From the NCBI RefSeq assembly GCF_030546645.1, contig NZ_JAUOTO010000003.1, positions 340,956 through 404,955 on the forward strand: a stretch of 64,000 nt of DNA, given 5' to 3'. The notes under the pieces were generated by a model that saw nothing but the letters and a program-made list of their open reading frames with translations, was not told the DNA's origin and ran no database searches. Made by a program: the position numbers and the translations under genes. Below are positions 52,108 to 60,725 of this stretch, piece after piece (the first letter of the stretch is position 1; every line of letters begins with the position of its first letter). This DNA comes from Flavitalea plasmicola. GTDB taxonomy: Bacteria; Bacteroidota; Bacteroidia; Chitinophagales; Chitinophagaceae.

Positions 52108-52707
52108 ATGTTAGATACATTAAGACAATATATTTCGGGCTTTGTATCGCTGACTAGTGAGGAGTTTGCCTTGCTTGCCGATACGCTGGTGATCCGGAAT
52201 TTCGATAAGAAAGAGCTGTTGATCAACGCCGGGGAAGTGGAGAATTATCTCAATTTCATCGTGAAAGGGCTTGCCCGAAAATATTTCTACAAAGGTAAAA
52301 CAGAGGTCATTACCCAGATCGCAAGGGAAGGGGAGCTTGTCAACTCTTCGGCATCCTTTTTATCCGGAACGCCGTCCCCTTATATAGTAGAGACCCTGGA
52401 GCCATCCACCTTTCTTTCCATCACCCGGCAGCAGTTGGAAAAGCTGTATGAGCATAGCCCGCGGATCGAAAGGCTGGGACGCATTGCCATTACCCATCTG
52501 TTCCTGCAACGGGAAGAATGGGAGCATGAATGCCTGCGATTGGACACCAGGGAAAGGTTCCTGCATTTTGTACAAAACAACGCGGACCTGATGCGGCGGG
52601 TCCCGCAAAAGTTCCTGGCATCCTATCTCAACATGAAGCCAGAGACATTTAGCCGCCTGAAGCATTTGCGGCCGCGGACCGCAGCGCTTGAAAAAAAATT
52701 TGACTGA
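52108..52707 (+). CDS. Crp/Fnr-family regulator, tandem copy 1
   Basis: 199 residues from ATG 52108. A cNMP-binding-type beta roll comes first (about 1-120; FDKKELLINAGEVENYLNFIVKG), then the dimer helix, then a C-terminal HTH-like part ending in VPQKFLASYLNMKPETFSRLKHL. There is no cysteine cluster, so it is not an Fe-S FNR. It is a paralogue of the next gene (similar HTH and central motifs IERLGR), 5 nt downstream. The ligand is unknown. Confidence 0.9.
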   Translation: MLDTLRQYISGFVSLTSEEFALLADTLVIRNFDKKELLINAGEVENYLNFIVKGLARKYFYKGKTEVITQIAREGELVNSSASFLSGTPSPYIVETLEPSTFLSITRQQLEKLYEHSPRIERLGRIAITHLFLQREEWEHECLRLDTRERFLHFVQNNADLMRRVPQKFLASYLNMKPETFSRLKHLRPRTAALEKKFD

Positions 52708-52712
52708 CATAG

Positions 52713-53321
52713 ATGGGCAAACAGAAGTCCTCTTATAAGACAGCCCTGGATGGATTACATCATTACCTCTCCAGTTACCTTCCCCTTTCCAAGGCGGAAT
52801 TCCAGCTCATGCTGCCCTATATCGAGATCCGCGAATACGACAAAAAAGTGAGGGTCACCAGGGAAGGGGAGATAGAACGTTATTTCAACATCATTGCCCG
52901 GGGACTGGTCCGTAAATACCTGCCGGTGAAGGGTGGGGAACAGACTATCCAGCTGGCGGTGGAAGGTCATATCATCCATTCGGAGCTTTCTTTTTTTTAT
53001 CGGACCCCTTCCAATGCTGTTGTGGAGACCATTGAACCCACGGTCTTCCTTTCCATCAGTTATGACAGCCTGGAACAGCTGTATGACCAGTTTCCCAGGA
53101 TCGAGCGGTTGGGCAGGCTGATCGTGACGGACCTCTTCGTCAAAAAGGACCTTCACTTTTTCGACCAGCTACGAAAGAGCACCAGGGAACGGTTCCTGGA
53201 TTATATAAAAACCCATTCTCATATGTTGCAACGTGTGCCTCAGAAACACCTTGCCAGCTATCTCAATATCAAGCCAGAGACCTTCAGCAGGCTGAAACAT
53301 TTGATGCGCCCGAAGAAATAG
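52713..53321 (+). CDS. Crp/Fnr-family regulator, tandem copy 2
   Basis: 202 residues. It shares with its upstream neighbour the pattern ETIEPTVFLSIS...QLYDQFPRIERLGRL and the HTH VPQKHLASYLNIKPETFSRLKHL, so the pair arose by duplication. The effector part begins YDKKVRVTREGEIERYFNIIARG. It lacks the FNR cysteines. It ends just before the second copy of the dispersed palindromic repeat. Confidence 0.9.
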   Translation: MGKQKSSYKTALDGLHHYLSSYLPLSKAEFQLMLPYIEIREYDKKVRVTREGEIERYFNIIARGLVRKYLPVKGGEQTIQLAVEGHIIHSELSFFYRTPSNAVVETIEPTVFLSISYDSLEQLYDQFPRIERLGRLIVTDLFVKKDLHFFDQLRKSTRERFLDYIKTHSHMLQRVPQKHLASYLNIKPETFSRLKHLMRPKK

Positions 53322-53406
53322 CTGCAAGCTGCAAGCTGTGAGCTACTAGCTGTGAGCCTGGTTTTAATAAGTCCTGCTTGAGGCTTGTCGCTTGCAGCTT
53401 GTAGCT
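53320..53406. repeat. Dispersed intergenic palindromic repeat, copy 2
   Basis: Left arm 53320-53361 and right arm 53364-53406. The right arm, reverse complemented, differs from 29709-29751 at 5 of 43 positions. It lies between two convergent genes, as copy 1 does. Confidence 0.85.
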
Positions 53407-53408
53407 GA

Positions 53409-55289
53409 TCAAAGGTTCACAATAAGCACGGGGATCTTCAAGGCGTGCCTGACAGCATCCACCGTTTCTCCATAGATGAAGTCCTGGAGGCCGCGATGAC
53501 CATGGGCGCCGATCACCAGCATGTCGGCCTTTTGCTCTTTTACGATGCGTGCGATCTCCCGGCTGCGATGCCGGAATCCCAGGCTTGTCCGGCTATGATA
53601 GCCTTTCTGTATCAGCACTTCCCGGTAGTGATCCAGCCGTTCCTGGTCCTTTCTTGTCTCCAGATCATCGCTTTCCTTTCCCAGCATGCGGGCTGAAGCG
53701 CTTTCCACCACGTGGATCAGCAGATATTCGCAGTCCTTTCCTCCCTGGGCGAGGGCATACGCCAGGAGCTTTTCATCGTGGGCGCTGAAGTCCAATGCAA
53801 TGGCGATATACCGGAAGGCAGGAGGGATCCAGTCCGTCAGGGGGCCGGACTGAGGGTGCGGCAGTGCGGGCGCTTTTCGCGGCTGGCGCGTTAACCAGGG
53901 ATGGAAAAAGACGTATGCCAGTAATAGCGCCGCCACAATGCTGCCGGCTATGATACCGGCTTTTGAAAGCAGGTGTCCCGCCTCGGCAAAGAGGGGACTG
54001 GCCTCTTCCACCACCAGCTTGACATTGAGATACACCAGAACGGATGCTACCATCCAGGCGAGGGTTTTGATAACTGGGCTGATGACGAAATTTCCCATGG
54101 TGCCCTTATCGCTGACGAAATGGATGAGGGGGATAATGGCGAATCCCAGCTGTATGCTGAGGATGACCTGGCTGAATACCAACAAGCTGTCCACGGCCTC
54201 TTCCCCCATCACCAGGATGACGGCAACGGCGGGTATAATGGCCAGCAACCGGGTCAGCAGGCGTCTGAGCCAGGGATTGATCCGCAGCTGCAAATAGCCC
54301 TCCATCACGATCTGTCCTGCCAGGGTGCCCGTAATGGTAGAACTCTGCCCGGCGGCAATGAGCGCAATGGCAAACAGTTTGGGAGCAATGTCGGTCCCCA
54401 GCATCGGCAGAAGGCGATAGGCTTCTTTAATGGATGCTACATCCGTCTTGCCTGTTTTAAAAAAAACGGTGGCTGCCAATATCAGTATGGCTGCGTTGAC
54501 GAAAAAAGCCAGGTTGAGGGCGATTGCGCTGTCTAAGAAATTGATTTTTAGTGCCTTCCGTACGTGCTCTTCCCCGGGTTGTATCTTGCGCGTCTGAACA
54601 AGGGCCGAATGGAGGTAGAGATTATGAGGCATTACCGTAGCCCCGATGATACCGATGGCGATGTACAGTGCCTCTTTCCCCCGCAGGGTGGGGACAAAGC
54701 CGGTAGCGATCTCCTTCAGGGCGGGTTTGGCCAGCAGGATCTCCACGAGAAAAGAAAGCCCCACCACACTTATTAGTCCAATGATAAATGCTTCCATCCT
54801 TCGCATCCCCAGTTTTTGCAGGAACAGCAGGAGGAAAGTGTCCAGGACGGTAATGCTGACGCCGTATACCAGCGGAAGGCCCGTCAGCAGTTGGATACCG
54901 ATGGCCATACCCAGCACTTCCGCCAGATCGCAGGCAGCAATAGCGATCTCTGCCAGGACATAGAGGGCAATATTGACATACCCCGGATAAACTTCCCGGT
55001 TGGCCTGGGCCAGGTCCCTTCCCCTGACGATGCCAAGCCGGGCCGACAGGTTCTGTAACAGGATGGCCATTCCATTGCTCATCAGCAGGACCCAGATCAG
55101 GGAATAGCCAAACTTGCTTCCCCCCGCCAGGTCGGTAGCCCAGTTGCCGGGATCCATATATCCCACGCTCACCAGGTAAGCCGGGCCGAAGAAAACAAAT
55201 ATTTGCCTCCACCAGGGGCCTTTCGCCGTAGTATCTACGCTGCCGTGTACCTCGCTGAGACTAACATCTTTGGAAAATCTATTCATCAT
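53409..55289 (-). CDS. mntH: Nramp divalent metal transporter fused to a C-terminal universal stress domain
   Basis: 626 residues. Residues about 1-470 are Nramp: D46-P-G-N49 in TM1 (MDPGNWATD), and VMPHNLYLHS near 223 in TM6, the metal and proton site. Residues about 490-626 are a Usp domain (YIAIALDFSAHDEKLLAYALAQ) with the ATP loop GAHGHRGLQDFIYGE. Nramp imports Mn2+ (or Fe2+) with protons. The gene starts 11 nt inside mntR, so the two form an operon. The Usp fusion may bind a nucleotide and tune transport (inference). Confidence 0.94.
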   Translation of the reverse strand: MMNRFSKDVSLSEVHGSVDTTAKGPWWRQIFVFFGPAYLVSVGYMDPGNWATDLAGGSKFGYSLIWVLLMSNGMAILLQNLSARLGIVRGRDLAQANREVYPGYVNIALYVLAEIAIAACDLAEVLGMAIGIQLLTGLPLVYGVSITVLDTFLLLFLQKLGMRRMEAFIIGLISVVGLSFLVEILLAKPALKEIATGFVPTLRGKEALYIAIGIIGATVMPHNLYLHSALVQTRKIQPGEEHVRKALKINFLDSAIALNLAFFVNAAILILAATVFFKTGKTDVASIKEAYRLLPMLGTDIAPKLFAIALIAAGQSSTITGTLAGQIVMEGYLQLRINPWLRRLLTRLLAIIPAVAVILVMGEEAVDSLLVFSQVILSIQLGFAIIPLIHFVSDKGTMGNFVISPVIKTLAWMVASVLVYLNVKLVVEEASPLFAEAGHLLSKAGIIAGSIVAALLLAYVFFHPWLTRQPRKAPALPHPQSGPLTDWIPPAFRYIAIALDFSAHDEKLLAYALAQGGKDCEYLLIHVVESASARMLGKESDDLETRKDQERLDHYREVLIQKGYHSRTSLGFRHRSREIARIVKEQKADMLVIGAHGHRGLQDFIYGETVDAVRHALKIPVLIVNL

Positions 55290-55941
55290 CTTTTACCAGG
55301 ACATTTTTGGCTACCTGGGCGCTGAGCGTCACCGGCGGCCGATTGCGTATTTTCACTTCGAGTGAATTGTCAAAAGGGAACTTCTTGCGTATTTCCAGCC
55401 TGGTGCCCAGCTGGATATGTTTGTGCTGGAGCAGCTCCAGCATCTCTGTCGTCTGGCTGGAAATAGCAGACACTTGTGCAGGCTTGTTCAGGGGAAGCTC
55501 CGACAGACTGATCTGCCGCCTTTGAAGAAACCGGCCCTGGCTGTCGGGAATAGGATCCCCATGCGGATCGGTGTCGGGAAAACCTAAAAAAGCATCCAGG
55601 CGATCTACCAGCTTCTTGCTGCTGATGTGCTCCAGCTCTTCTGCGATCTCATGCACTTCGTCCCAGCCGAACTGCAATTTCTTTACCAGGAAATACTCCC
55701 ATAGACGGTGTTTGCGGATCACCTGAATGGCGGCTTTTTTCCCTTCGTTGTTGAGCCGGAAGCCTTTGTATCGCTCATACAGCAGCAGCTTCTGGTCCTT
55801 CAGCTTCTTCAGCATGTCCGTGACCGAGGCGGGACGGGTCTGTAAAGCCGCAGCCAACGCATTGGTGGTGACGATCCCCTGCTCAAGCTGCAGGTGAAAG
55901 ATGGCTTTCAGATGGTTTTCCTTGCTGGCTGAAAATTTCAT
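55279..55941 (-). CDS. mntR: DtxR/MntR-family metal-dependent regulator
   Basis: 220 residues. The N-terminal winged helix is at about 1-60 (TNALAAALQTRPASVTDMLKKL). The dimer and metal domain includes HEIAEELEHISSKKLVDRLDAFLG and the family motif DPHGDPIP. A C-terminal FeoA/SH3-like domain (about 150-220) follows. With bound Mn2+ or Fe2+ it represses its operon. A 20-bp palindrome with a third half-site overlaps the promoter just upstream, as expected for autorepression. Confidence 0.94.
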   Translation of the reverse strand: MKFSASKENHLKAIFHLQLEQGIVTTNALAAALQTRPASVTDMLKKLKDQKLLLYERYKGFRLNNEGKKAAIQVIRKHRLWEYFLVKKLQFGWDEVHEIAEELEHISSKKLVDRLDAFLGFPDTDPHGDPIPDSQGRFLQRRQISLSELPLNKPAQVSAISSQTTEMLELLQHKHIQLGTRLEIRKKFPFDNSLEVKIRNRPPVTLSAQVAKNVLVKDDE

Positions 55942-55951
55942 GTTTAATTAG

Positions 55952-55980
55952 GTCTAAATTTAAATTTAGACAAATCTAAA
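55952..55980 (-). promoter_or_regulatory. MntR operator overlapping the mntR-mntH promoter
   Basis: A 20-bp perfect palindrome (55952-55971, arms GTCTAAATTT/AAATTTAGAC) is followed by a second, overlapping palindrome TTTAGA-N4-TCTAAA (55965-55980). Three TCTAAA/TTTAGA hexamers are present. The -7 box TAGATTTG (minus strand, 55971-55978) sits inside the second palindrome, 29 nt before the ATG. Bound MntR would block RNA polymerase. Confidence 0.8.
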
Positions 55981-56068
55981 ATTAAAAAATGATAAATAAC
56001 AGGAAAAATAGCGCCTTGTTGCCGCGAATGTTTATTTTTAACACCGGTAGTATTTCAAAGATGTTAGT

Positions 56069-57037
56069 ATGAACAAATTCTTGTTGCTGGTCGTGCTGGC
56101 TGCCCTGATCTTCTCCTGTAAGAGCAAAAAAACCTCCCTTGCCGGGGATGACGAAAAAGTAGATGGGCACGATTTTGTAGAATTCTTCCAACCCCTGAAA
56201 CTGCCCTACCAGGTGACGGATACCATCCTGCGCCGGAAAGAGGCGGAAGGTTCCATCATCAGCTATAAAGTATTTACACAGCTTGTCCCGGACACCGTGC
56301 TGACAAAGCTCTTCGGGAAAGAGCTGAAGCCGAGACTATATGCCATCGGCAAGATCAACGTCCCCAAAAGCGAGACATACCTTTTTGTCAAAGCGTCCAC
56401 AGCGTCCCGGAAAGCGTTGTATATCGTTTGCTTTACCCGGCAGAACAAATTTGCAGCGGCGCGGCCCGTCCTCTATTCCGACAATGAATCCGCGGGCAGC
56501 GGCATCGTCGTCATGGACGCCAAATATACCCTTACCCTTACCCATCAGCGGAAAGCATCTGATGGACAGAATTATTATAAAAGGGATGCCTATATCTTCA
56601 ATGAAGAGACCGGGTTTGTGCTGATCCTGACCGAATCGAATGAAACAAAAACAAAGATCCCCCCCATCTATAACCCCATCGATACGCTTCCACATAAACA
56701 TAAATTCACGGGAGACTATATACAGGACAAAAGGAATATCATCTCAGTCCGAGACGGCAAGGATCCTTCCCGTATCCTCTTTTTCATTCACTTCGAAAAA
56801 GCCGAAGGCACCTGCAAGGGCGAGCTGAAAGGCGAAGCCAGATTCATATCCGCCAATACGGCCCGTTTCCGGTCCGGCGGAGACCCCTGCACGGTGGATC
56901 TCACCTTCAACCCCTCCGGAGTCTCCATGAAGGAGGTGGAAGGATGCGGCAACCACCGGGATATTAAATGTTCTTTTGAAGGTTATTTCGACCGCCGCGC
57001 AGCGCCTAAACCCAAGCCACCGAAGAAAAAAGGATGA
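56069..57037 (+). CDS. Lipoprotein of unknown function
   Basis: 322 residues. The lipobox LIFSC gives lipidated C17. The mature part is mostly beta-strand, with a middle section around FVKASTASRKALYIVCF and TLTLTHQRKAS, and two later cysteine pairs (EGTCKGELKG, DPCTVDLTF, EGCGNHRDIKCSF) that could make disulfides. It ends in a Pro/Lys-rich tail. No family recognised. It stands alone between the mntR operon and the glucan phosphorylase-like gene. An outer-membrane or periplasmic anchored role is likely from the lipobox only. Confidence 0.8.
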   Translation: MNKFLLLVVLAALIFSCKSKKTSLAGDDEKVDGHDFVEFFQPLKLPYQVTDTILRRKEAEGSIISYKVFTQLVPDTVLTKLFGKELKPRLYAIGKINVPKSETYLFVKASTASRKALYIVCFTRQNKFAAARPVLYSDNESAGSGIVVMDAKYTLTLTHQRKASDGQNYYKRDAYIFNEETGFVLILTESNETKTKIPPIYNPIDTLPHKHKFTGDYIQDKRNIISVRDGKDPSRILFFIHFEKAEGTCKGELKGEARFISANTARFRSGGDPCTVDLTFNPSGVSMKEVEGCGNHRDIKCSFEGYFDRRAAPKPKPPKKKG

Positions 57038-57142
57038 TACGGTCAGATGGGCAACTTATCCGGACAATTCAATTCATGATTATCCGTTATATTGCGTACT
57101 TAATACATGCCTGAAACATGACTAAAATAATATGGAATTGCT

Positions 57143-58798
57143 ATGAGTTTTAAAAATTTTACTGTTCCCTATACGATAGACGAGCGCTATTCAAAGAAAG
57201 TGGCTTATTTTTCTATGGAATTCGCGGTGCATCAGCCACTAAAGATCTACAGCGGCGGCCTGGGTTTCCTGGCCGGCTCACATCTCCGCAGCGCTTACGA
57301 GCTGAGGCAGAATATGATTAACATCGGCATTTTGTGGAAATACGGATACTATGACCAGGCGCGCAACCAGGATCAGACCCTGCAAGTGACCTGGATGGAG
57401 AAACAATACAGCTTCCTGGAGGATACAGGTATAAAATACCAGGTCATTATCCATGAGCATCCCGTTTGGGTGAAGGTGTTTTACCTCAACCCGGAGACGT
57501 TTAAAAGCGCTCCTTTGTTTTTGCTGAGCACCGATCTTCCGGAAAATGATTATGTCTCGCAGACCATTACGCATCGCCTCTATGACGCCAACGTGGCGAC
57601 CAAAGTGGCGCAGTTCATTTTATTGGGAGTAGGGGGGGCGCAGCTGGTGGATGAACTGGGGTTCAATCCGGACCTCTACCATTTCAACGAAGCCCATGCC
57701 ATCAGCGCTGCCTTCCATCTGTATAAGAAATACAACCATGACATCGCTGAAGTAAAGAAGAGGCTCGTATTCACTACCCACACGCCTGAGGAAGCCGGCA
57801 ACGAAAAGCACGATATTTACCTTTGTCACAAGATGAGCTACTTCTGCGGTCTCAGCGTCGACGAGGTCCGTAAGCTGACAGGCATCGAGGACGATGCCTT
57901 CAATCATTCCCTCGTAGCGCTGCGATTTGCCCATCTGGCTAATGGCGTATCCAAACTGCACGGAGACGTATCCAGGGCCATGTGGAGCAAGTACACCAAT
58001 ATATGTCCCATCATCTCGATCACCAACGCGCAGAACTGGCGCTATTGGGCCGACAAGGAGCTGTACCGGAAAATGGAAGAAGGCAATGACTATTGGTGGG
58101 ACGACCGCAAACGATACATGAAAAAAAGGGCCTTCGAGCTCGTCGCCGATCAGACGGGTAAGATCTTCGATCCGAATGTGTTCACTATTGTCTGGGCCCG
58201 TCGTTTTGCAGGCTATAAAAGGGCCGGGTTCCTCACCCGTGATATGGATCGCTTTAACAAGCTGATCAGCGACACCCGATATCCCGTCCAGATCATCTGG
58301 GCGGGCAAACCCTATCCCATGGACTATCCCGCCATCAATGAATTCAATCATCTCGTGCACCTCAGCAAGGGATATAAGAATGTGGCAGTAGTCATCGGAT
58401 ATGAGCTGTCTTTATCCAAGCGGCTCAAGCAGGCTGCCGACTGCTGGCTGAATAATCCCCGCGTACCGCGTGAAGCGTCCGGCACCAGCGGCATGACAGC
58501 CGCTATGAACGGGGCCGTCAATTTTTCCACCGACGATGGATGGATACCTGAATTCATCAATCATGGCAACAATGGCTTTGTCGTACCGAAAGGGGATTAT
58601 GCCAATATGCACGTGGAACAGCAGGACGATTATGACTATAATAAGCTCTACGAGATCCTGCAGCAACAGATGCTTCCATTGTATTATGATAATTATGACA
58701 CCTGGCGCCAGATCGCAAAGAATGGAATGAGGGATGTTCGCTACCAGTTTGACGCGGGCAGGATGGCAGCCGAGTATTACGATCTGTTGTACAAATAG
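57143..58798 (+). CDS. Glucan phosphorylase-like protein (GT35 fold) lacking the PLP lysine
   Basis: 551 residues, the short alpha-glucan phosphorylase type. It has YFSMEFAVHQPLKIYSGGLGFLAGSH near the N-terminus, FNEAHAISAAFH, VWARRFAGYKRAGFLTRD near the active site, and REASGTSGMTAAMNG. In active relatives this last motif reads GTSGMK, with the Lys holding pyridoxal phosphate; here it is Thr452 (ACA at 58496-58498). Either the protein is not a phosphorylase or it works without PLP. Everything else is well conserved, so it is under selection. It may still bind glucans. Confidence 0.88.
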   Translation: MSFKNFTVPYTIDERYSKKVAYFSMEFAVHQPLKIYSGGLGFLAGSHLRSAYELRQNMINIGILWKYGYYDQARNQDQTLQVTWMEKQYSFLEDTGIKYQVIIHEHPVWVKVFYLNPETFKSAPLFLLSTDLPENDYVSQTITHRLYDANVATKVAQFILLGVGGAQLVDELGFNPDLYHFNEAHAISAAFHLYKKYNHDIAEVKKRLVFTTHTPEEAGNEKHDIYLCHKMSYFCGLSVDEVRKLTGIEDDAFNHSLVALRFAHLANGVSKLHGDVSRAMWSKYTNICPIISITNAQNWRYWADKELYRKMEEGNDYWWDDRKRYMKKRAFELVADQTGKIFDPNVFTIVWARRFAGYKRAGFLTRDMDRFNKLISDTRYPVQIIWAGKPYPMDYPAINEFNHLVHLSKGYKNVAVVIGYELSLSKRLKQAADCWLNNPRVPREASGTSGMTAAMNGAVNFSTDDGWIPEFINHGNNGFVVPKGDYANMHVEQQDDYDYNKLYEILQQQMLPLYYDNYDTWRQIAKNGMRDVRYQFDAGRMAAEYYDLLYK

Positions 58799-58883
58799 AT
58801 ATAGTAACCGTAGACAAACCAAAAGAATAAGGAAAATTTATGTAATCAGGCGGATCCCTGCATCTGGTGTACAAATCAATCGT

Positions 58884-60686
58884 ATGCATCGTGTATCCGC
58901 CTTACTGTTTGGCCTGGCCATATCTATCGGCCCGGCCTATGCTTCCGAAGGAAAGGAAATAGTCCCTTCCTCGCTGAAATCCGCTACCATTTACCGCAAT
59001 GGTGCGGAGCTTATCCATACCGCCAGCGCTACCCTTCCACAGGGCAGCAGCGAGCTCATCATCGGCGATATCAGCAGCTCGATCGACGTCGCCAGTCTGC
59101 GCGTCAGCTGTACGGGCAGTGTAACGATCATGTCCGTGGCCTTTTCCACTGAATACCTGAAACCGGAATCCTCCAGCCCTTTCGTCAAACGGCTTCGCGA
59201 CTCCGCAGAAACTATAAAGAAGGAGCTTGCCAGACTGGATGTGCTGATCCGGAGCGACAATGCACTGCTGGATGTGCTGACGGCCAATAAGAGCATCACG
59301 GGTTCCAATGGTCTCTCCGTAGCGGAGCTGTCAAAAATGGTGGATTATTATAAGCAAAAGACCATCGAGCTGAATACAGAGATAAATGGTTACGGTGAAA
59401 AAAGTGATAAATGTAAGCAGTTGATCGGAAGGCTGGAAAATCAGATCAAAGAAGAAGAAAAAAAGAATGGCAAAACGGGAGGGCGCCTCACGCTGCTGTT
59501 GCAGAGTCCGGTATCAGGCGTTGTCGACTTCACCGTCAGCTATTTGACCACCGCCGCCTCCTGGACGCCCTTCTACGACCTGAAAGTGGACAATGTCAAC
59601 GAGCCTATCCGCATCCTGTACAAAGCCAGGCTGGCGCAAACTACTGGACTGGACTGGAAAAAAATAAAGCTGACCCTATCGACCTCTCAACCCGGACAGG
59701 GGGGCAATGCGCCCATTCTAAAGACGTGGTTCCTGCAATTTGTCGACCCTTTCCGTATCCGCGGAGCAGGCGCTTACTATCTTAATAACCATTCCACTGG
59801 TGCCGCCAACGGCAGCCTGAACGAAGTAGTCGTAACAGGTTATGCCAAAGAAAAGGTGGAAGAAGATCAAAAGGAGCGCACAGCGCCCTTGTACATCGTC
59901 AACGGCAGTCCTGTCGACGCTGCCGCTTATAAAAATATCGATCCCCGGGCCATCAAGAAGATCGATGTGCTGAAAGGGGCTGAAGCCACCGCCATTTATG
60001 GGTCGCGCGCGGCTGAGGGAGCCATGATCATAACATTGAAAGAAGAGCTGGGGGACTACGTTTCCGTCAGCGATAACCAGATGGATGTCACATTCGATAT
60101 CGATCTGCCCTACGATGTTCCTGCCAATGGAAAGGAGCAGGGAGTGGTGCTGAAAGAATATAAGGTTCCCTGCTTCTATCAGTATTATTCGGCTCCCAGG
60201 GTGGATAAGGAAGCTTATCTACTAGGGGGTATCTCAGGATGGGAAAAGCTCAACCTGTTGCCCGGCGATGCCAATATCATCGTGGAAGGAGCCAATATAG
60301 GCAAATCCTTCATAGATCCCAGTTCTACGCAGGACACGCTGAACCTCACGCTGGGCCGGGACAAAAGAGTAGTGGTGAAAAAAGAAAAGCTGGTGAACTA
60401 CAGCAGCGTGAAATTTCTTGGCAGCAATAAAAAACAGATCTTCACTTACGAGCTTACGGTACGAAACAATAAAAAAGAAAAGGTGCAGATGTTGCTGAAG
60501 GACCAATACCCCATCAGCTCCAGTAAGGACATCGAAGAAGAGCTGATCGAAAGCGGCGGAGCGGCGGTGAACAGAGAGACCGGCGTGCTTACCTGGCAGA
60601 TGGACCTGGCCCCGGGCGAGACAAAAAAATTTCGTGTCAGCTACAGTATCAAATATCCGAAGGAAAAAACAGTAAATATCAATTGA
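58884..60686 (+). CDS. DUF4139 protein with an embedded TonB-plug-like segment
   Basis: 600 residues from ATG 58884. A signal peptide (about 1-21) is followed by the DUF4140 part (KSATIYRNGAELIH, about 30-130), a coiled coil (about 130-200) and DUF4139 (VSYLTTAASWTPFYDLKV). Residues about 312-388 interrupt it with LNEVVVTGYAKEK, then TAPLYIVNGSPVDAAAY and IKKIDVLKGAEATAIYGSRAAEGAMIITLK. That is the plug signature of SusC/RagA-type TonB receptors. DUF4139 then resumes. A receptor-plug graft inside a periplasmic protein is unusual. It ends before a strong terminator. Confidence 0.88.
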   Translation: MHRVSALLFGLAISIGPAYASEGKEIVPSSLKSATIYRNGAELIHTASATLPQGSSELIIGDISSSIDVASLRVSCTGSVTIMSVAFSTEYLKPESSSPFVKRLRDSAETIKKELARLDVLIRSDNALLDVLTANKSITGSNGLSVAELSKMVDYYKQKTIELNTEINGYGEKSDKCKQLIGRLENQIKEEEKKNGKTGGRLTLLLQSPVSGVVDFTVSYLTTAASWTPFYDLKVDNVNEPIRILYKARLAQTTGLDWKKIKLTLSTSQPGQGGNAPILKTWFLQFVDPFRIRGAGAYYLNNHSTGAANGSLNEVVVTGYAKEKVEEDQKERTAPLYIVNGSPVDAAAYKNIDPRAIKKIDVLKGAEATAIYGSRAAEGAMIITLKEELGDYVSVSDNQMDVTFDIDLPYDVPANGKEQGVVLKEYKVPCFYQYYSAPRVDKEAYLLGGISGWEKLNLLPGDANIIVEGANIGKSFIDPSSTQDTLNLTLGRDKRVVVKKEKLVNYSSVKFLGSNKKQIFTYELTVRNNKKEKVQMLLKDQYPISSSKDIEEELIESGGAAVNRETGVLTWQMDLAPGETKKFRVSYSIKYPKEKTVNIN

Positions 60687-60723
60687 AAAAAAACCGGGCA
60701 TTTCAAATGCCCGGTTTTTTTTT
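60686..60723. terminator. Bidirectional intrinsic terminator
   Basis: A perfect stem AAACCGGGCATTT/AAATGCCCGGTTT, extended by the flanking A and T tracts, with a 1-nt to 3-nt loop, placed between convergent genes. It serves the DUF4139 gene and the FKBP gene. Confidence 0.92.
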
Positions 60724-60725
60724 AT

